DNA of 18,053 bases from Bacteroidales bacterium. GTDB lineage: Bacteria > Bacteroidota > Bacteroidia > Bacteroidales > UBA7960. Below, piece after piece: positions 1 to 7,939 of this stretch (position 1 is the stretch's first letter; every line of letters starts with the position of its first letter). Location: positions 1-18,053 of the forward strand of contig SKYG01000062.1 in NCBI GenBank assembly GCA_007128045.1. Reading direction: 5' to 3'. A program made the position numbers and the translations under genes. Under the pieces are notes generated by a model. The model was not told the DNA's origin. It searched no databases and worked only from the letters and a program-made list of their open reading frames with translations.

Positions 1-62
1 AAACACATGAAATACCCATGACAAACGCTTTGACACACAGACGCATGATTGTTTTTCATGGG

Positions 63-90
63 GGTCAAAGGTCGAAGGCCGAAGGTCAAA
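63..90 (+). repeat. Tandem array, four 7-bp GGTCGAA-like units
   Basis: Four head-to-tail 7-bp units can be read: GGTCAAA, GGTCGAA, GGCCGAA, GGTCAAA. The array ends 17 nt before the rfbB start codon. The same unit recurs in the opposite orientation at 5158-5190. It belongs to the set of short intergenic arrays seen throughout this window. The function is unknown. Confidence 0.8.
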
Positions 91-107
91 GGGAAAAAAA
101 TAAACAG

Positions 108-1184
108 ATGAAAAATATTTTAATTACAGGTGGTGCAGGATTTATCGGGTCGCATGTGGTCAGACGGTTTGTCAATAATTACCCTGACTCGCGAATTATC
201 AACTTAGATAAGCTAACCTATGCCGGCAATCTGCTCAACCTAAGCGACATTGAGGGGAAAGATAACTACCTCTTTCTAAAAGGTGATATTGTTGATGATC
301 AATACGTATTCTCCTTATTTGAGACTTATGAGATTGATACGGTGATACACCTTGCAGCCGAATCACATGTTGACCGCTCCATCTCAAATCCAATGGAGTT
401 TGTCTTAACCAATGTAATTGGCACGGTAAATCTATTAAATGCTGCGAAGCATTTCTGGAAAAAACCCTTTAACAAGAATCGGTTTTACCATATCAGCACC
501 GATGAGGTCTATGGTTCCCTGGGGGATCAAGGCTTGTTCTCCGAAACTACCCCTTACGACCCGCGAAGCCCTTATTCCGCCTCAAAGGCATCAAGTGATC
601 ATTTTGTAAGAGCCTATCATCACACATTCGGGCTACCAGTAGTTTTATCGAACTGCTCTAATAACTATGGACCAAATCAATTTCCCGAAAAGCTTATCCC
701 GCTGTTTATCAACAATATGATTGAGATGAAGGCGTTGCCGGTTTATGGAAAAGGAGAAAACGTCAGGGATTGGTTATATGTTGAAGATCATGCAACGGCC
801 ATTGAGCTGATCCTCAGAGAAGGCAAAAATGGTGAAACATACAATATAGGGGGTCATAATGAATGGAGAAACATTGACCTTATCCGGTCACTATGCCGGA
901 TCATGGACACAAAGCTGGGCCGTGACCCGGGCACTACTGAATCACTGATCAGCTATGTGAAAGACAGGGCCGGGCATGACCTTCGATATGCCATTGATGC
1001 ATCCAAGTTAGAAAAAGAGATGGGATGGTTACCCTCACTTACTTTTGAGGAAGGTCTGGAAAGAACCGTCGACTGGTATCTGAATAACCAGGAGTGGTTA
1101 AAGAGTGTTACATCAGGAGAATACCTGGAATATTATAAAGAACAATATGGTAAGAGGGAGGATCGTACAGATAATACCATTTAG
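108..1184 (+). CDS. rfbB: dTDP-glucose 4,6-dehydratase
   Basis: This enzyme converts dTDP-D-glucose to dTDP-4-keto-6-deoxy-D-glucose, the second step towards dTDP-L-rhamnose and related deoxysugars for surface polysaccharide; it acts in the cytoplasm with bound NAD. The protein is an extended short-chain dehydrogenase. The Rossmann motif TGGAGFIG lies at residues 7-14, HLAAESHVDRS around 81-91, the catalytic TDE triplet at 131-133, and the YxxxK pair at Y156 and K160. At 358 residues it has the normal family length. The frame is open further upstream to position 18, but that extension would translate the GGTCGAA repeat array, and the family begins at MKNILITGG, so 108 is chosen. The next gene starts 16 nt after the stop, so the two are probably co-transcribed. 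rfbA, rfbC and rfbD would be expected to the left, outside the window. Confidence 0.95.
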   Translation: MKNILITGGAGFIGSHVVRRFVNNYPDSRIINLDKLTYAGNLLNLSDIEGKDNYLFLKGDIVDDQYVFSLFETYEIDTVIHLAAESHVDRSISNPMEFVLTNVIGTVNLLNAAKHFWKKPFNKNRFYHISTDEVYGSLGDQGLFSETTPYDPRSPYSASKASSDHFVRAYHHTFGLPVVLSNCSNNYGPNQFPEKLIPLFINNMIEMKALPVYGKGENVRDWLYVEDHATAIELILREGKNGETYNIGGHNEWRNIDLIRSLCRIMDTKLGRDPGTTESLISYVKDRAGHDLRYAIDASKLEKEMGWLPSLTFEEGLERTVDWYLNNQEWLKSVTSGEYLEYYKEQYGKREDRTDNTI

Positions 1185-1200
1185 GAACTAAACACAAATC

Positions 1201-1947
1201 ATGTCAATCATTGACAGGTTCTTCAGGAAAAAAGCCCAAGCGGGGTGTATGTCTTTTGAGGCACTTCATACCGACATGCACTCCCACCTGATCCCGGGCA
1301 TTGACGACGGGGTTAAAGATCTGGATACTGCCGTAAGCCTGATCAGAAGAATGGGTGCATTGGGGTTCAAAAAACTGATCATCACACCACATGTCATGTC
1401 CGACATCTATAAAAATGATCGAAAGACCATTCATGATGGATTAGAAAAACTCAAACAAGCCGTTAGTCAGGCGGGCATTGACATCACGTTGGAAGCTGCC
1501 GCTGAATATCAGGCTGACGATGGCTTACTGGGTTTATTGGAGAATGGTGAACTTCTCAGTTTTGGAGACCAATACCTGATGGTTGAGCTTCCCTATTTCA
1601 GTGCTCCGGCGAACCTCAATACCATTTTTTTTGAATTGCAATTAGCAGGATACAAAGTCATCCTGGCACATCCTGAGCGATATAATTACTGGCACCACCA
1701 GTTCTCCACGTTTGAAGAGCTCAAAGAAAAGAACATATTCTTCCAGCTTAACACCATTTCCCTCTCCGGATATTATTCCTATCCGACAAAGAAAATGGCA
1801 AATAAACTCATTGATGCGAAGATGATCGACTTCCTGGGAAGTGATCTGCACAACCACCAATCTTTGAAGCTACTTGAGGATGCGATGCAAGAGGCAAGTC
1901 TGAACAAACTGATGACATCAGGCCTGCTAAAAAATCATCTTATATGA
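1201..1947 (+). CDS. CpsB/YwqE-type tyrosine-protein phosphatase (PHP fold)
   Basis: This is a metal-dependent protein-tyrosine phosphatase of the CpsB/CapC/YwqE family, which dephosphorylates bacterial tyrosine kinases and their partners that control capsule or exopolysaccharide assembly. PHP-fold metal ligands are visible: DMHSHL with H27 and H29, D35/D36, H64 in ITPH, E102 in AEYQ, H157 in AHPER, and D215/H217 in SDLH. Its 248 residues are close to the usual 240-260. It follows rfbB by 16 nt, consistent with a polysaccharide operon. The stop codon lies inside the 3' end of the convergent exchanger gene (8-bp overlap). Automatic pipelines often label such proteins histidinol phosphatase because they share the PHP fold. 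The N-terminal stretch (about 1-20) is basic and not part of the catalytic domain. The assignment to the family is firm; the partner kinase is not in the window. Confidence 0.85.
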   Translation: MSIIDRFFRKKAQAGCMSFEALHTDMHSHLIPGIDDGVKDLDTAVSLIRRMGALGFKKLIITPHVMSDIYKNDRKTIHDGLEKLKQAVSQAGIDITLEAAAEYQADDGLLGLLENGELLSFGDQYLMVELPYFSAPANLNTIFFELQLAGYKVILAHPERYNYWHHQFSTFEELKEKNIFFQLNTISLSGYYSYPTKKMANKLIDAKMIDFLGSDLHNHQSLKLLEDAMQEASLNKLMTSGLLKNHLI

Positions 1948-1949
1948 TT
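1933..1949. terminator. Short AT-rich hairpin at the convergent gene ends
   Basis: AATCAT and ATGATT form a 6-bp stem around a 5-nt loop, placed exactly where the two convergent stop codons overlap. Read on the minus strand the stem is followed by a run of six T, which suits a terminator for the exchanger operon. The stem has little GC, so it would be weak. Confidence 0.3.
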
Positions 1950-2905
1950 CCTTCCCTGCTAAGCAACATAACTACATAAAGCACATAACACAGTAACAAA
2001 ACAACGCCCTGCCAACGTTCCAGTATTCGACGCCGGGGAAACAGCAGAAATACGAATAACAGCATACTGGCAATGATTCCAACAATAATATCATAGTTCA
2101 ACACTACATTGAATGGCAATGGCCTGATCACTGCGCTGATGCCCAGAACAAAGAATATATTAAATATATTTGATCCGATGATATTGCCTATAACAATACC
2201 AGGATTCTTCTTATAAGCTGCAGCCACGCAAGTGGCAAGCTCTGGCAGCGAAGTACCAACAGCAACGATGGTAAGGCTTATAACCGCTTCACTCATGCCG
2301 AGCAGTGAGGCTATCTGCACAGCACCATCAACAATCCATTTACCACCTGCAATGAGGGCAGCAATTCCTCCGATGATCATCACAACAGACAACCACCTGG
2401 TATGCTCTTTAACTGGTACGCTTTGTTGAACATCTTCTTTTCTTGCAATGCTAAAGGCATAGAACATAAACAAAATAAAGAATGCTGTAAGCACGATACC
2501 ATCACTCCTGTAAATCATTGATACAGGAATGCTGTCAATGATTGTATCATTGGCCAACACACCAATGACAAAAGCAGCAAGAATAGCCAATGGTACTTCT
2601 TTCCACTGAGTATCGTTGTTGACAGCAAGAGGATAGATTACAGCTGACACCCCGAGAATAAGAAAAATATTTGAAATATTGCTTCCAAGAATATTGCCCA
2701 TGGCAACATCTGCAGCGCCTTTGAAGCTGGCAATCAGGTTTACGACCAGTTCAGGCGATGAGGTACCAAGAGCCACGATGGTTAATCCGATGACAATATG
2801 GGGAATGTTGTATTTTTTTGCCAGTGATGCCGACCCATCAACAAGCCAGTTAGCACCATATATCAGCAACACAAAGCCAGCAACAAAAAGAATATACGTG
2901 AGCAT
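1940..2905 (-). CDS. Calcium/sodium antiporter, CaCA family (YrbG-like)
   Basis: This is an inner-membrane cation exchanger of the Ca2+:cation antiporter superfamily, expected to expel Ca2+ in exchange for Na+ (or K+/H+). The two inverted alpha-repeats are clear: GTSSPEL at residues 47-53 followed by GNILGSNISN (70-79), and GTSLPEL at 217-223 followed by GNIIGSNIFN (240-249). The conserved Glu of each repeat binds the cation. About ten hydrophobic segments are distributed in two halves around a charged cytoplasmic loop near residues 154-171. At 321 residues it is the size of prokaryotic YrbG-type members. It lies 48 nt after fabD on the same strand and is probably the last gene of that transcript. 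Its 3' end overlaps the convergent phosphatase gene by 8 bp. The transported ion is inferred from the family and cannot be read from the sequence. Confidence 0.9.
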   Translation of the reverse strand: MLTYILFVAGFVLLIYGANWLVDGSASLAKKYNIPHIVIGLTIVALGTSSPELVVNLIASFKGAADVAMGNILGSNISNIFLILGVSAVIYPLAVNNDTQWKEVPLAILAAFVIGVLANDTIIDSIPVSMIYRSDGIVLTAFFILFMFYAFSIARKEDVQQSVPVKEHTRWLSVVMIIGGIAALIAGGKWIVDGAVQIASLLGMSEAVISLTIVAVGTSLPELATCVAAAYKKNPGIVIGNIIGSNIFNIFFVLGISAVIRPLPFNVVLNYDIIVGIIASMLLFVFLLFPRRRILERWQGVVLLLCYVLYVVMLLSREGII

Positions 2906-2953
2906 TAGCTTTGGATTAAGAAAAGAGGCTTCCGTGATATGGACATTCAGCCA

Positions 2954-3832
2954 TCAGGCACTATATGCCTCAATATTCCGGTCTATTTTTTTTACCAAAC
3001 CTTGCAGTACCTTACCTGGCCCAACCTCAATAAAGGTACTGGCACCATCGGCAATCATGTTGTTCATTATTTGGGTCCATCGCACCGGTGAGGTAAGCTG
3101 GGCGATCAGGTTGTCTTTGATTCTGGCTGGATCTGTAGTAGGCTTGGCATCCACATTCTGGTAAACAGGGCAGATGGGTGACAAAAATATGGTATCTGTA
3201 ATAGCTTCAGCCAGTTCTACCCTGGCTGGCTCCATAAAGGGTGAATGAAAAGCGCCACCAACTTTCAGGGTCAACACCCTTTTAGCACCTGCCTGCTGCA
3301 TCAGCTCGCATGCAATCTCAATGCCCTTTTCACTTCCCGATATGACCAACTGCCCGGGACTGTTATAATTGGCAGGAACCACCACCTCAAATATCCCGGC
3401 ACATACTTGTTCTACCACCTGATCGTCGAGACCGATGATGGCAGCCATGGTGGAGCATTCTGTTTCACAGGCTTTCTGCATAGCCATAGCCCGTTTTGAA
3501 ACGAGCCGCAATCCATTCTCAAAAGATATAGCGCCAGCAGCAGCCAGAGCTGAAAACTCACCCAAAGAATGGCCTGCTACCATCGCTGGAGAAAATTCCT
3601 TTCCCAGCGTATGGGCTAAAACTACAGAATGCAGATAGATGGCGGGTTGCGTAACCTTTGTTTGGCGAAGATCCTCATCGGTACCGGCAAACATCAGGTC
3701 AGTAATCCTGAATCCGAGGATCTCATTGGCCCTTTCAAATAATTCCTTTGCCTCCGGTGAGTTATCATATAAATCCTTACCCATCCCAACGAACTGAGCA
3801 CCTTGACCAGGAAATACATAAGCTTTCTTCAT
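2954..3832 (-). CDS. fabD: Malonyl-CoA:ACP transacylase
   Basis: This enzyme transfers malonyl from CoA to acyl carrier protein, supplying the extender unit for type II fatty-acid synthesis in the cytoplasm. The N-terminal PGQGAQ motif is at residues 8-13, the nucleophile elbow GHSLGEF at 87-93 with Ser89, the substrate-binding Arg114, and the catalytic His196 in AFHSPFM. At 292 residues it is a standard single-domain FabD. The frame extends 12 nt further upstream to a TTG codon, but the ATG at 3832 gives the canonical start MKKAYVFPGQG. An exact TATCTTTG promoter core about 40 nt upstream (3871-3878) fits this start. It stands without other fab genes and sits between folE and the exchanger gene. 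Confidence 0.95.
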   Translation of the reverse strand: MKKAYVFPGQGAQFVGMGKDLYDNSPEAKELFERANEILGFRITDLMFAGTDEDLRQTKVTQPAIYLHSVVLAHTLGKEFSPAMVAGHSLGEFSALAAAGAISFENGLRLVSKRAMAMQKACETECSTMAAIIGLDDQVVEQVCAGIFEVVVPANYNSPGQLVISGSEKGIEIACELMQQAGAKRVLTLKVGGAFHSPFMEPARVELAEAITDTIFLSPICPVYQNVDAKPTTDPARIKDNLIAQLTSPVRWTQIMNNMIADGASTFIEVGPGKVLQGLVKKIDRNIEAYSA

Positions 3833-3870
3833 GATTTCAAACAATTGATGTCAACAACTGATTCAGGCCA

Positions 3871-3878
3871 CAAAGATA
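3871..3878 (-). promoter_or_regulatory. Bacteroidota -7 promoter element for fabD
   Basis: On the minus strand the sequence reads TATCTTTG, an exact TAnnTTTG core followed by TGG, as is common in this phylum. It would start transcription about 30 nt before the fabD ATG. I see no convincing TTTG box at the usual upstream distance. Confidence 0.55.
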
Positions 3879-3916
3879 TGTTTTTTTACCTGTATTATCC
3901 ATGTTTTTAATTCAGG

Positions 3917-4558
3917 TTAATGCAAGTTTGAACCAAGAAGGTGGATAAATTCTGCGCGGGTCTTTTCAGTTAGAAAAGCACCGGTAAAATCACTGGTAGT
4001 AGTTACTGAGTTCTGCTTTTGAATACCGCGCATCATCATGCAATAGTGATGCGCCTCAATTACCACCGCAACACCCAGAGGATTCAGGGTCTCCTGTATA
4101 CACTCCTTGATCTGGGTAGTGAGTCGCTCCTGTACCTGCAAACGACGGGCGTAAGCATCCACCACACGGGGTATCTTACTCAAACCAACAATATAACCAT
4201 TGGGGATATAAGCAACATGAGCCTTGCCAACAAAAGGAAGCATATGATGCTCACACATCGAATAGATCTCAATGTCTTTTACAATGACCATCTGCCGGTA
4301 GTCCTCTTTAAACATGGCCGAACGCAATATCCCATGAGGATCGAGGTCGTATCCATGGGTGAGAAACTGCATCGCCTTAGCCACACGTTCCGGGGTTTTC
4401 TGAAGCCCTTCACGCGATGAATCCTCACCAACAAGCTCCAAAACTTTCTTATAGTGTCCGGCAAGTGACATGATCTTTTCAGGGTTGTAAAGATCGATTT
4501 TTTCATAGTCATCCATCTTATTCTCAATAACCATTCCCTTGCTTATCTCTGATGCCAT
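3917..4558 (-). CDS. folE: GTP cyclohydrolase I
   Basis: This enzyme converts GTP to 7,8-dihydroneopterin triphosphate, the first step of tetrahydrofolate, biopterin and (through QueD) queuosine synthesis. The Zn ligands are recognisable: C102 and H105 in CEHHMLPF, and C173 in the AHHYCMMMRG segment. Downstream QNSVTTTSDFTGAF (182-195) is the conserved C-terminal signature. At 213 residues it is the normal length for the homodecameric type I enzyme, with a variable N-terminal tail of about 25 residues. It lies directly after the PTPS/QueD-family gene (54-nt gap filled by an 8-bp tandem array), so GTP and its next-step enzyme are paired. No promoter core is seen in the gap, which suggests co-transcription with the upstream gene. 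Confidence 0.96.
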   Translation of the reverse strand: MASEISKGMVIENKMDDYEKIDLYNPEKIMSLAGHYKKVLELVGEDSSREGLQKTPERVAKAMQFLTHGYDLDPHGILRSAMFKEDYRQMVIVKDIEIYSMCEHHMLPFVGKAHVAYIPNGYIVGLSKIPRVVDAYARRLQVQERLTTQIKECIQETLNPLGVAVVIEAHHYCMMMRGIQKQNSVTTTSDFTGAFLTEKTRAEFIHLLGSNLH

Positions 4559-4576
4559 ACAAACAATTTTTTGCGG

Positions 4577-4608
4577 TTCAACAATTCAACAATTCAACAA
4601 TTCAACAA
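4577..4608. repeat. Four perfect 8-bp TTCAACAA units
   Basis: The unit TTCAACAA is repeated four times without error. The array fills the gap between the pterin-synthase stop (4613) and the folE start (4558), ending 18 nt before the folE ATG. On the folE sense strand it reads TTGTTGAA. Perfect copies suggest recent expansion or slippage. Confidence 0.9.
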
Positions 4609-4612
4609 TCAT

Positions 4613-5023
4613 TTACCCATAATAGGAAACATAATTCTTTTCTGTTTCTTCAACCCGTATACAATGAAGCTGCGCACCCTTATCCTGAATGGGCTTTTCA
4701 AGCTGTTCCCAAATGCCAATGGCCAGGTTTTCCGTGGAAGCCAGGCGCCCTTGCATAAAATCAACTTCAAGATTGATATTCTTATGATCAAGACGTTCTA
4801 TTACCCGCGATTGAATGATCCTGCTCAGATCTTTCAGGTTGATGACAAATCCTGTGTGATCATCTACCTCGCCCTTAACAGTAACATACAACACATAATT
4901 ATGACCATGCCATTGAGGGTTGGAACACTTTCCAAAAACCTCACTATTTTTTTCGTCATCCCATTCTGGTCGAAATAACCGGTGTGCTGCATTAAACGTT
5001 TCCCTACGGGTAATATACATCAT
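4613..5023 (-). CDS. 6-pyruvoyltetrahydropterin synthase / QueD family protein
   Basis: This is a small tunnel-fold pterin enzyme that acts on the folE product, dihydroneopterin triphosphate. Zn ligands are H14 (AAHR), H39 and H41 (HGH); the catalytic Cys is C33; the D79/H80 pair (LDH) and E126 (substrate-anchoring region) are present. The Cys-to-HGH spacing is CX5HGH, and the surrounding FGKCSNPQWHGHNY resembles animal PTPS (FGKCNNPNGHGHNY, from memory) more than E. coli QueD, which has CX3HGH. The product may therefore be 6-pyruvoyltetrahydropterin, on a biopterin route, rather than 6-carboxytetrahydropterin for queuosine; pipelines would most likely name it queD. At 136 residues it has the usual length. 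A start tandem (two adjacent ATG) exists; the outer one is used here. folE follows on the same strand. Confidence 0.85.
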   Translation of the reverse strand: MMYITRRETFNAAHRLFRPEWDDEKNSEVFGKCSNPQWHGHNYVLYVTVKGEVDDHTGFVINLKDLSRIIQSRVIERLDHKNINLEVDFMQGRLASTENLAIGIWEQLEKPIQDKGAQLHCIRVEETEKNYVSYYG

Positions 5024-5094
5024 CTGTTAAGACAATTTAATTGAACTGTACAGTTAATTTGTTTATTTGTTCGACTTTCAACGTGAAACATCTT

Positions 5095-5127
5095 CAAATA
5101 TACAACCTTTATCCTTAAGACATCCAA
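5095..5127 (-). promoter_or_regulatory. Candidate promoter for the pterin-synthase/folE transcript
   Basis: On the minus strand an exact TATATTTG core (5095-5102) lies 21 nt downstream of a TTGG box (5124-5127), close to the TTTG-N19-21-TAnnTTTG pattern. It would give a leader of roughly 65 nt before the start at 5023. Confidence 0.5.
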
Positions 5128-5157
5128 CAATTTAGTGCTTAATCAAATCAAAATAAC

Positions 5158-5190
5158 TCGACTTTCGACCTTCGACCTTCGACTTTTGAC
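5158..5190. repeat. Tandem array, 7-bp GTCGAAG-like units
   Basis: Read on the minus strand: GTCAAAA, GTCGAAG, GTCGAAG, GTCGAAA, GTCGA, so 4.7 copies with a 7-bp period. It is the same unit as the array at 63-90, in opposite orientation, 5 kb away. It lies in the 239-bp spacer between lysA and the pterin synthase gene, upstream of the candidate promoter. Confidence 0.85.
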
Positions 5191-5238
5191 AAATATTAAA
5201 CACATGTAACGTGGGCAGAATCAACAAATAAAACAGTT

Positions 5239-5270
5239 TTGTTCAATAATTACAAATAATTATTAAACAA
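5239..5270 (-). terminator. 14-bp imperfect AT-only hairpin at the lysA stop
   Basis: AATAATTA (5245-5252) and TAATTATT (5257-5264) pair perfectly around a 4-nt loop. The stem continues past one mismatch with TTGTT/AACAA, giving 13 pairs in total. It straddles the lysA stop codon, and the minus-strand flank beyond it is T-rich. It is a plausible 3' end of the lysC-lysA message, although the stem is almost free of GC. Confidence 0.4.
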
Positions 5271-6450
5271 TAATAGGTTGTAAAAGTTCAAGGGGGGAAT
5301 CTTCGGAGTATAAAATGCCGTTATGAATATAATAAGCAGGGGCTTTTTCACGCAGATTATAATGCAGAGACATTGACTGGGCATAGGCTCCGCAAGAGTG
5401 AATAGCAAGCAGATCGCCTCTTTTTGTTTCAGGGAGCAACAGCTCTGTGGCAAAGACGTCGCTGGATTCGCAGGCTGGCCCGACCACATCATATTTGCCT
5501 GTCACACCCTGGGAGCTAAGGTTACTGATCTTATGAACAGCCTGGTAAAGAGCTGGTCTTAACAACTCCGTCATGCCGGCGTCAGTTATGACAAATTGCT
5601 TATTGATGCCTTTTTTCACAAACAACACCTTGGTGATAAGCTTAGCTGCTTGACCAACGATACTTCTTCCCAGTTCAAAATGCACACTGATATGTTTTGG
5701 AAGATTCAGATTGGTTGCGAAAAGATTAAAGAATAAGTTAAAGTCAGGTATCGGATTTTCTTCAGGATTGTTATAATCTATTCCAAGTCCACCCCCAAGG
5801 TTAAGCATGGTGGCGCCATATTCTTCGATCCTGAATTCATTCCATATATGGTTTACCCGTTCACACAAAAGTGCGAATGGTTTGGATGATATGATCTGGG
5901 AACCAATATGGAAATGCAGACCCATAAAATTAAGGTATTCGCTGTTCCGGCAGAAATCCAGGGCTTCCTGCAGATGCATCAAATGAATGCCAAATTTGTT
6001 TTCATCGCGACCTGTTGTGATATTCCGGTGGGTTTCTGCATCGACGTCGGGATTCACACGCAAGGCAACGTGTGCAACGTTACCGGCCTTTTCAGCCAAT
6101 TCTGAGATAACGGCCAGTTCTTCTACCGATTCACAATTAAGGCAATATATCTCATTATCGAGGGCAAGCATGATCTCGCTGTCAGTTTTACCCACTCCGG
6201 CAAAAACTACCATGTCCGGTGAACAACCATGTTGTAATGCTGCAGCTACTTCATCTCCACTCACACAATCAGCTCCCAAACCACGGCTGATAATCCTTTC
6301 GACCAACGGTTTCTGGTTGTTTGCCTTAAGTGCATAATGTACTATATAGCCATATTTGTTGGCCTCATTTGTAACAGCATCTAAGGTTCTGTCAAATAAA
6401 TCAAGGTCATAAAGGTAGAAAGGAGTGTTTATATTATGTAGTGCATTCAT
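5263..6450 (-). CDS. lysA: Diaminopimelate decarboxylase
   Basis: This PLP enzyme decarboxylates meso-diaminopimelate to L-lysine, the last lysine step. It is an alanine-racemase-fold (fold type III) decarboxylase: K42 in YALKANN is the PLP lysine, HFHIGSQ (around 184-190) and LNLGGGLGIDY bind the cofactor phosphate, and PACESSDVF near residue 330 carries the active-site Cys that reaches across the dimer. At 395 residues it is slightly shorter than many LysA proteins (410-420) but has all the core motifs. The start at 6450 gives MNALHNINTPFYLYDL, the usual beginning. lysC lies 115 nt upstream on the same strand, and I see no TAnnTTTG core between them, so the pair probably forms one transcript. 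An AT-rich hairpin overlaps the stop. Confidence 0.93.
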   Translation of the reverse strand: MNALHNINTPFYLYDLDLFDRTLDAVTNEANKYGYIVHYALKANNQKPLVERIISRGLGADCVSGDEVAAALQHGCSPDMVVFAGVGKTDSEIMLALDNEIYCLNCESVEELAVISELAEKAGNVAHVALRVNPDVDAETHRNITTGRDENKFGIHLMHLQEALDFCRNSEYLNFMGLHFHIGSQIISSKPFALLCERVNHIWNEFRIEEYGATMLNLGGGLGIDYNNPEENPIPDFNLFFNLFATNLNLPKHISVHFELGRSIVGQAAKLITKVLFVKKGINKQFVITDAGMTELLRPALYQAVHKISNLSSQGVTGKYDVVGPACESSDVFATELLLPETKRGDLLAIHSCGAYAQSMSLHYNLREKAPAYYIHNGILYSEDSPLELLQPIIV

Positions 6451-6565
6451 CCGGATAATTTGTTTTAGCCAATTGATATGTTTCTGCCCAGGTATGATAA
6501 TGTTGTAACCCAGTCTGGGATAAATTTATAGTCACATTTGTGTTTGATCAGGTATTGTATGGGGT

Positions 6566-7927
6566 TTAGTTTGAGATGATTGTTTTATCAGGCATGGCTG
6601 TCTTTTCAGTTTCAGCAGTATTAAACAGGCCCTTTTGGAGGGCTATAAGCGCTTCTTGTTTTTCATCCTGGGGTAACACAACGGTCAGGTTGTTATGACT
6701 ACCACCAAAGGAAACCATTTTTACCTGTAAATGTTTTAAAGATTCTAATATTCGTGCCGCATATCCCTGGTGTTCAGCCAGCACATCGCCAACGATACAT
6801 ACAATTGATTGATTGCTCACAATAGATACCTCACCCAGCTCTTTCAGTTCTCTTATCACCTGATCCAGAAATTCGGCATTGTCGATTGTCAGGGAGACTG
6901 CCACTTCGGATGTGGTAATAACATCTATGGGGGTTTTCCAGCTTTCAAATATCTCGAAAACCCTTCGCAAAAATCCATATGCATTAAGCATACGAGCCGA
7001 TCTGATGCGGATCATGGTGATTCCATCTTTGGCGGCAACAGCTTTAATGCCTTTAGAATCCGGTCCCCGGCGGATTATTGTACCGGCTGTAATAGGTGTC
7101 AGGGTGTTTTTTAAATACAGCGGGATATTATTAGATCTGGCGGGCCAAACACAGGAAGGATGTAAGATCTTTGCCCCAAAGTATGCCAGCTCAGCAGCTT
7201 CACCAAACGAAAGCTCTCTGATGGAGAACGTATCCGCCACATAGCGAGGGTCATTGTTTCTAACACCATCTATATCCGTCCATATCTCTATTGCTGATAC
7301 ATCCATGGCAGCTCCGATCAGTGTGGCCGTATAATCGCTTCCACCTCGCTGCAGATTGTATGGGTCGCCATGATGATCTGTACAGATAAACCCCTGAGTG
7401 AGATACCGTCCATGTTGCATAGATCCATACAACCTCAATAATCGTTCATGAATATCAATGATCGAAGGTTCTCCATCGGCACCCAGATGGATAAAATCAA
7501 ACGCGTTTATTAATTTGAAACCGCCATCATTTGCGTTAAGAAAGTCAACAAACAGTTTACAGGTAATTATCTCACCCTGAGCTAGCAACCAATACTCATC
7601 TCTTTTGTTGTGTGTCCCGTTCAGGAAAGATCCGATTTTCGCAAAATGTGCGGCGAGCATATCCAGCGTAGCAGATGCTTCAGATAGGTCGGGAAACAGA
7701 TTGTAACAAGTTTTATTATAAAGATGGTGCAAGTCAGATAATAAACCCAATGCGCGGTGGGTATTACCCAGGCTCCATAAACGGGCTATATCAGTCAGGG
7801 TATTAGTTACGCCCGACATGGCCGAGCATACTACAATGCAATCCTCCTCAGCCCCGATAATCTCAGCTACCTGACGCATTCTTGATGCATCACCAAGAGA
7901 AGTTCCACCAAATTTCAATACTTTCAT
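6566..7927 (-). CDS. lysC: Aspartate kinase (monofunctional, two ACT domains)
   Basis: This enzyme phosphorylates L-aspartate, the committed step to lysine, diaminopimelate, threonine and methionine. The amino-acid kinase domain (about 1-280) starts with KFGGTS at 5-10 and includes GGSDYTAT and the segment WTDIDGVRNNDPR. The C-terminal third (about 300-440) holds the tandem ACT-type regulatory module, with SEVAVSLTID and IVCIVGD as recognisable strands. The 453-residue length fits the LysC/AKIII type, and there is no homoserine dehydrogenase domain. A short extra tail (about residues 437-453) follows the ACT domains. It precedes lysA on the same strand, which suggests a lysine/peptidoglycan role and lysine feedback control. 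A divergent gene at 8047 encodes a protein with an aspartokinase-like ACT domain. A degenerate 8-bp array lies between its start and its promoter. Confidence 0.95.
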   Translation of the reverse strand: MKVLKFGGTSLGDASRMRQVAEIIGAEEDCIVVCSAMSGVTNTLTDIARLWSLGNTHRALGLLSDLHHLYNKTCYNLFPDLSEASATLDMLAAHFAKIGSFLNGTHNKRDEYWLLAQGEIITCKLFVDFLNANDGGFKLINAFDFIHLGADGEPSIIDIHERLLRLYGSMQHGRYLTQGFICTDHHGDPYNLQRGGSDYTATLIGAAMDVSAIEIWTDIDGVRNNDPRYVADTFSIRELSFGEAAELAYFGAKILHPSCVWPARSNNIPLYLKNTLTPITAGTIIRRGPDSKGIKAVAAKDGITMIRIRSARMLNAYGFLRRVFEIFESWKTPIDVITTSEVAVSLTIDNAEFLDQVIRELKELGEVSIVSNQSIVCIVGDVLAEHQGYAARILESLKHLQVKMVSFGGSHNNLTVVLPQDEKQEALIALQKGLFNTAETEKTAMPDKTIISN

Positions 7928-7939
7928 ATGTTTAAAATA

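Noticed and set aside
18..107. N-terminal extension of rfbB from position 18
   Set aside because: The added 30 residues translate the GGTCGAA tandem array and have no counterpart in the family, which begins at MKNILITGGAGFIG.
2679..3164. Plus-strand 161-codon open frame
   Set aside because: It is antisense to the exchanger and fabD genes, crosses their boundary, and shows no family features.
4552..4978. Plus-strand open frames opposite the pterin synthase gene
   Set aside because: They have no recognisable family features and are opposite a well-supported conserved enzyme; the first part is only the repeat array.
6509..6519. CCCAG/CTGGG hairpin between lysC and lysA
   Set aside because: The loop would be a single base and there is no T tract, so it is not a credible terminator.
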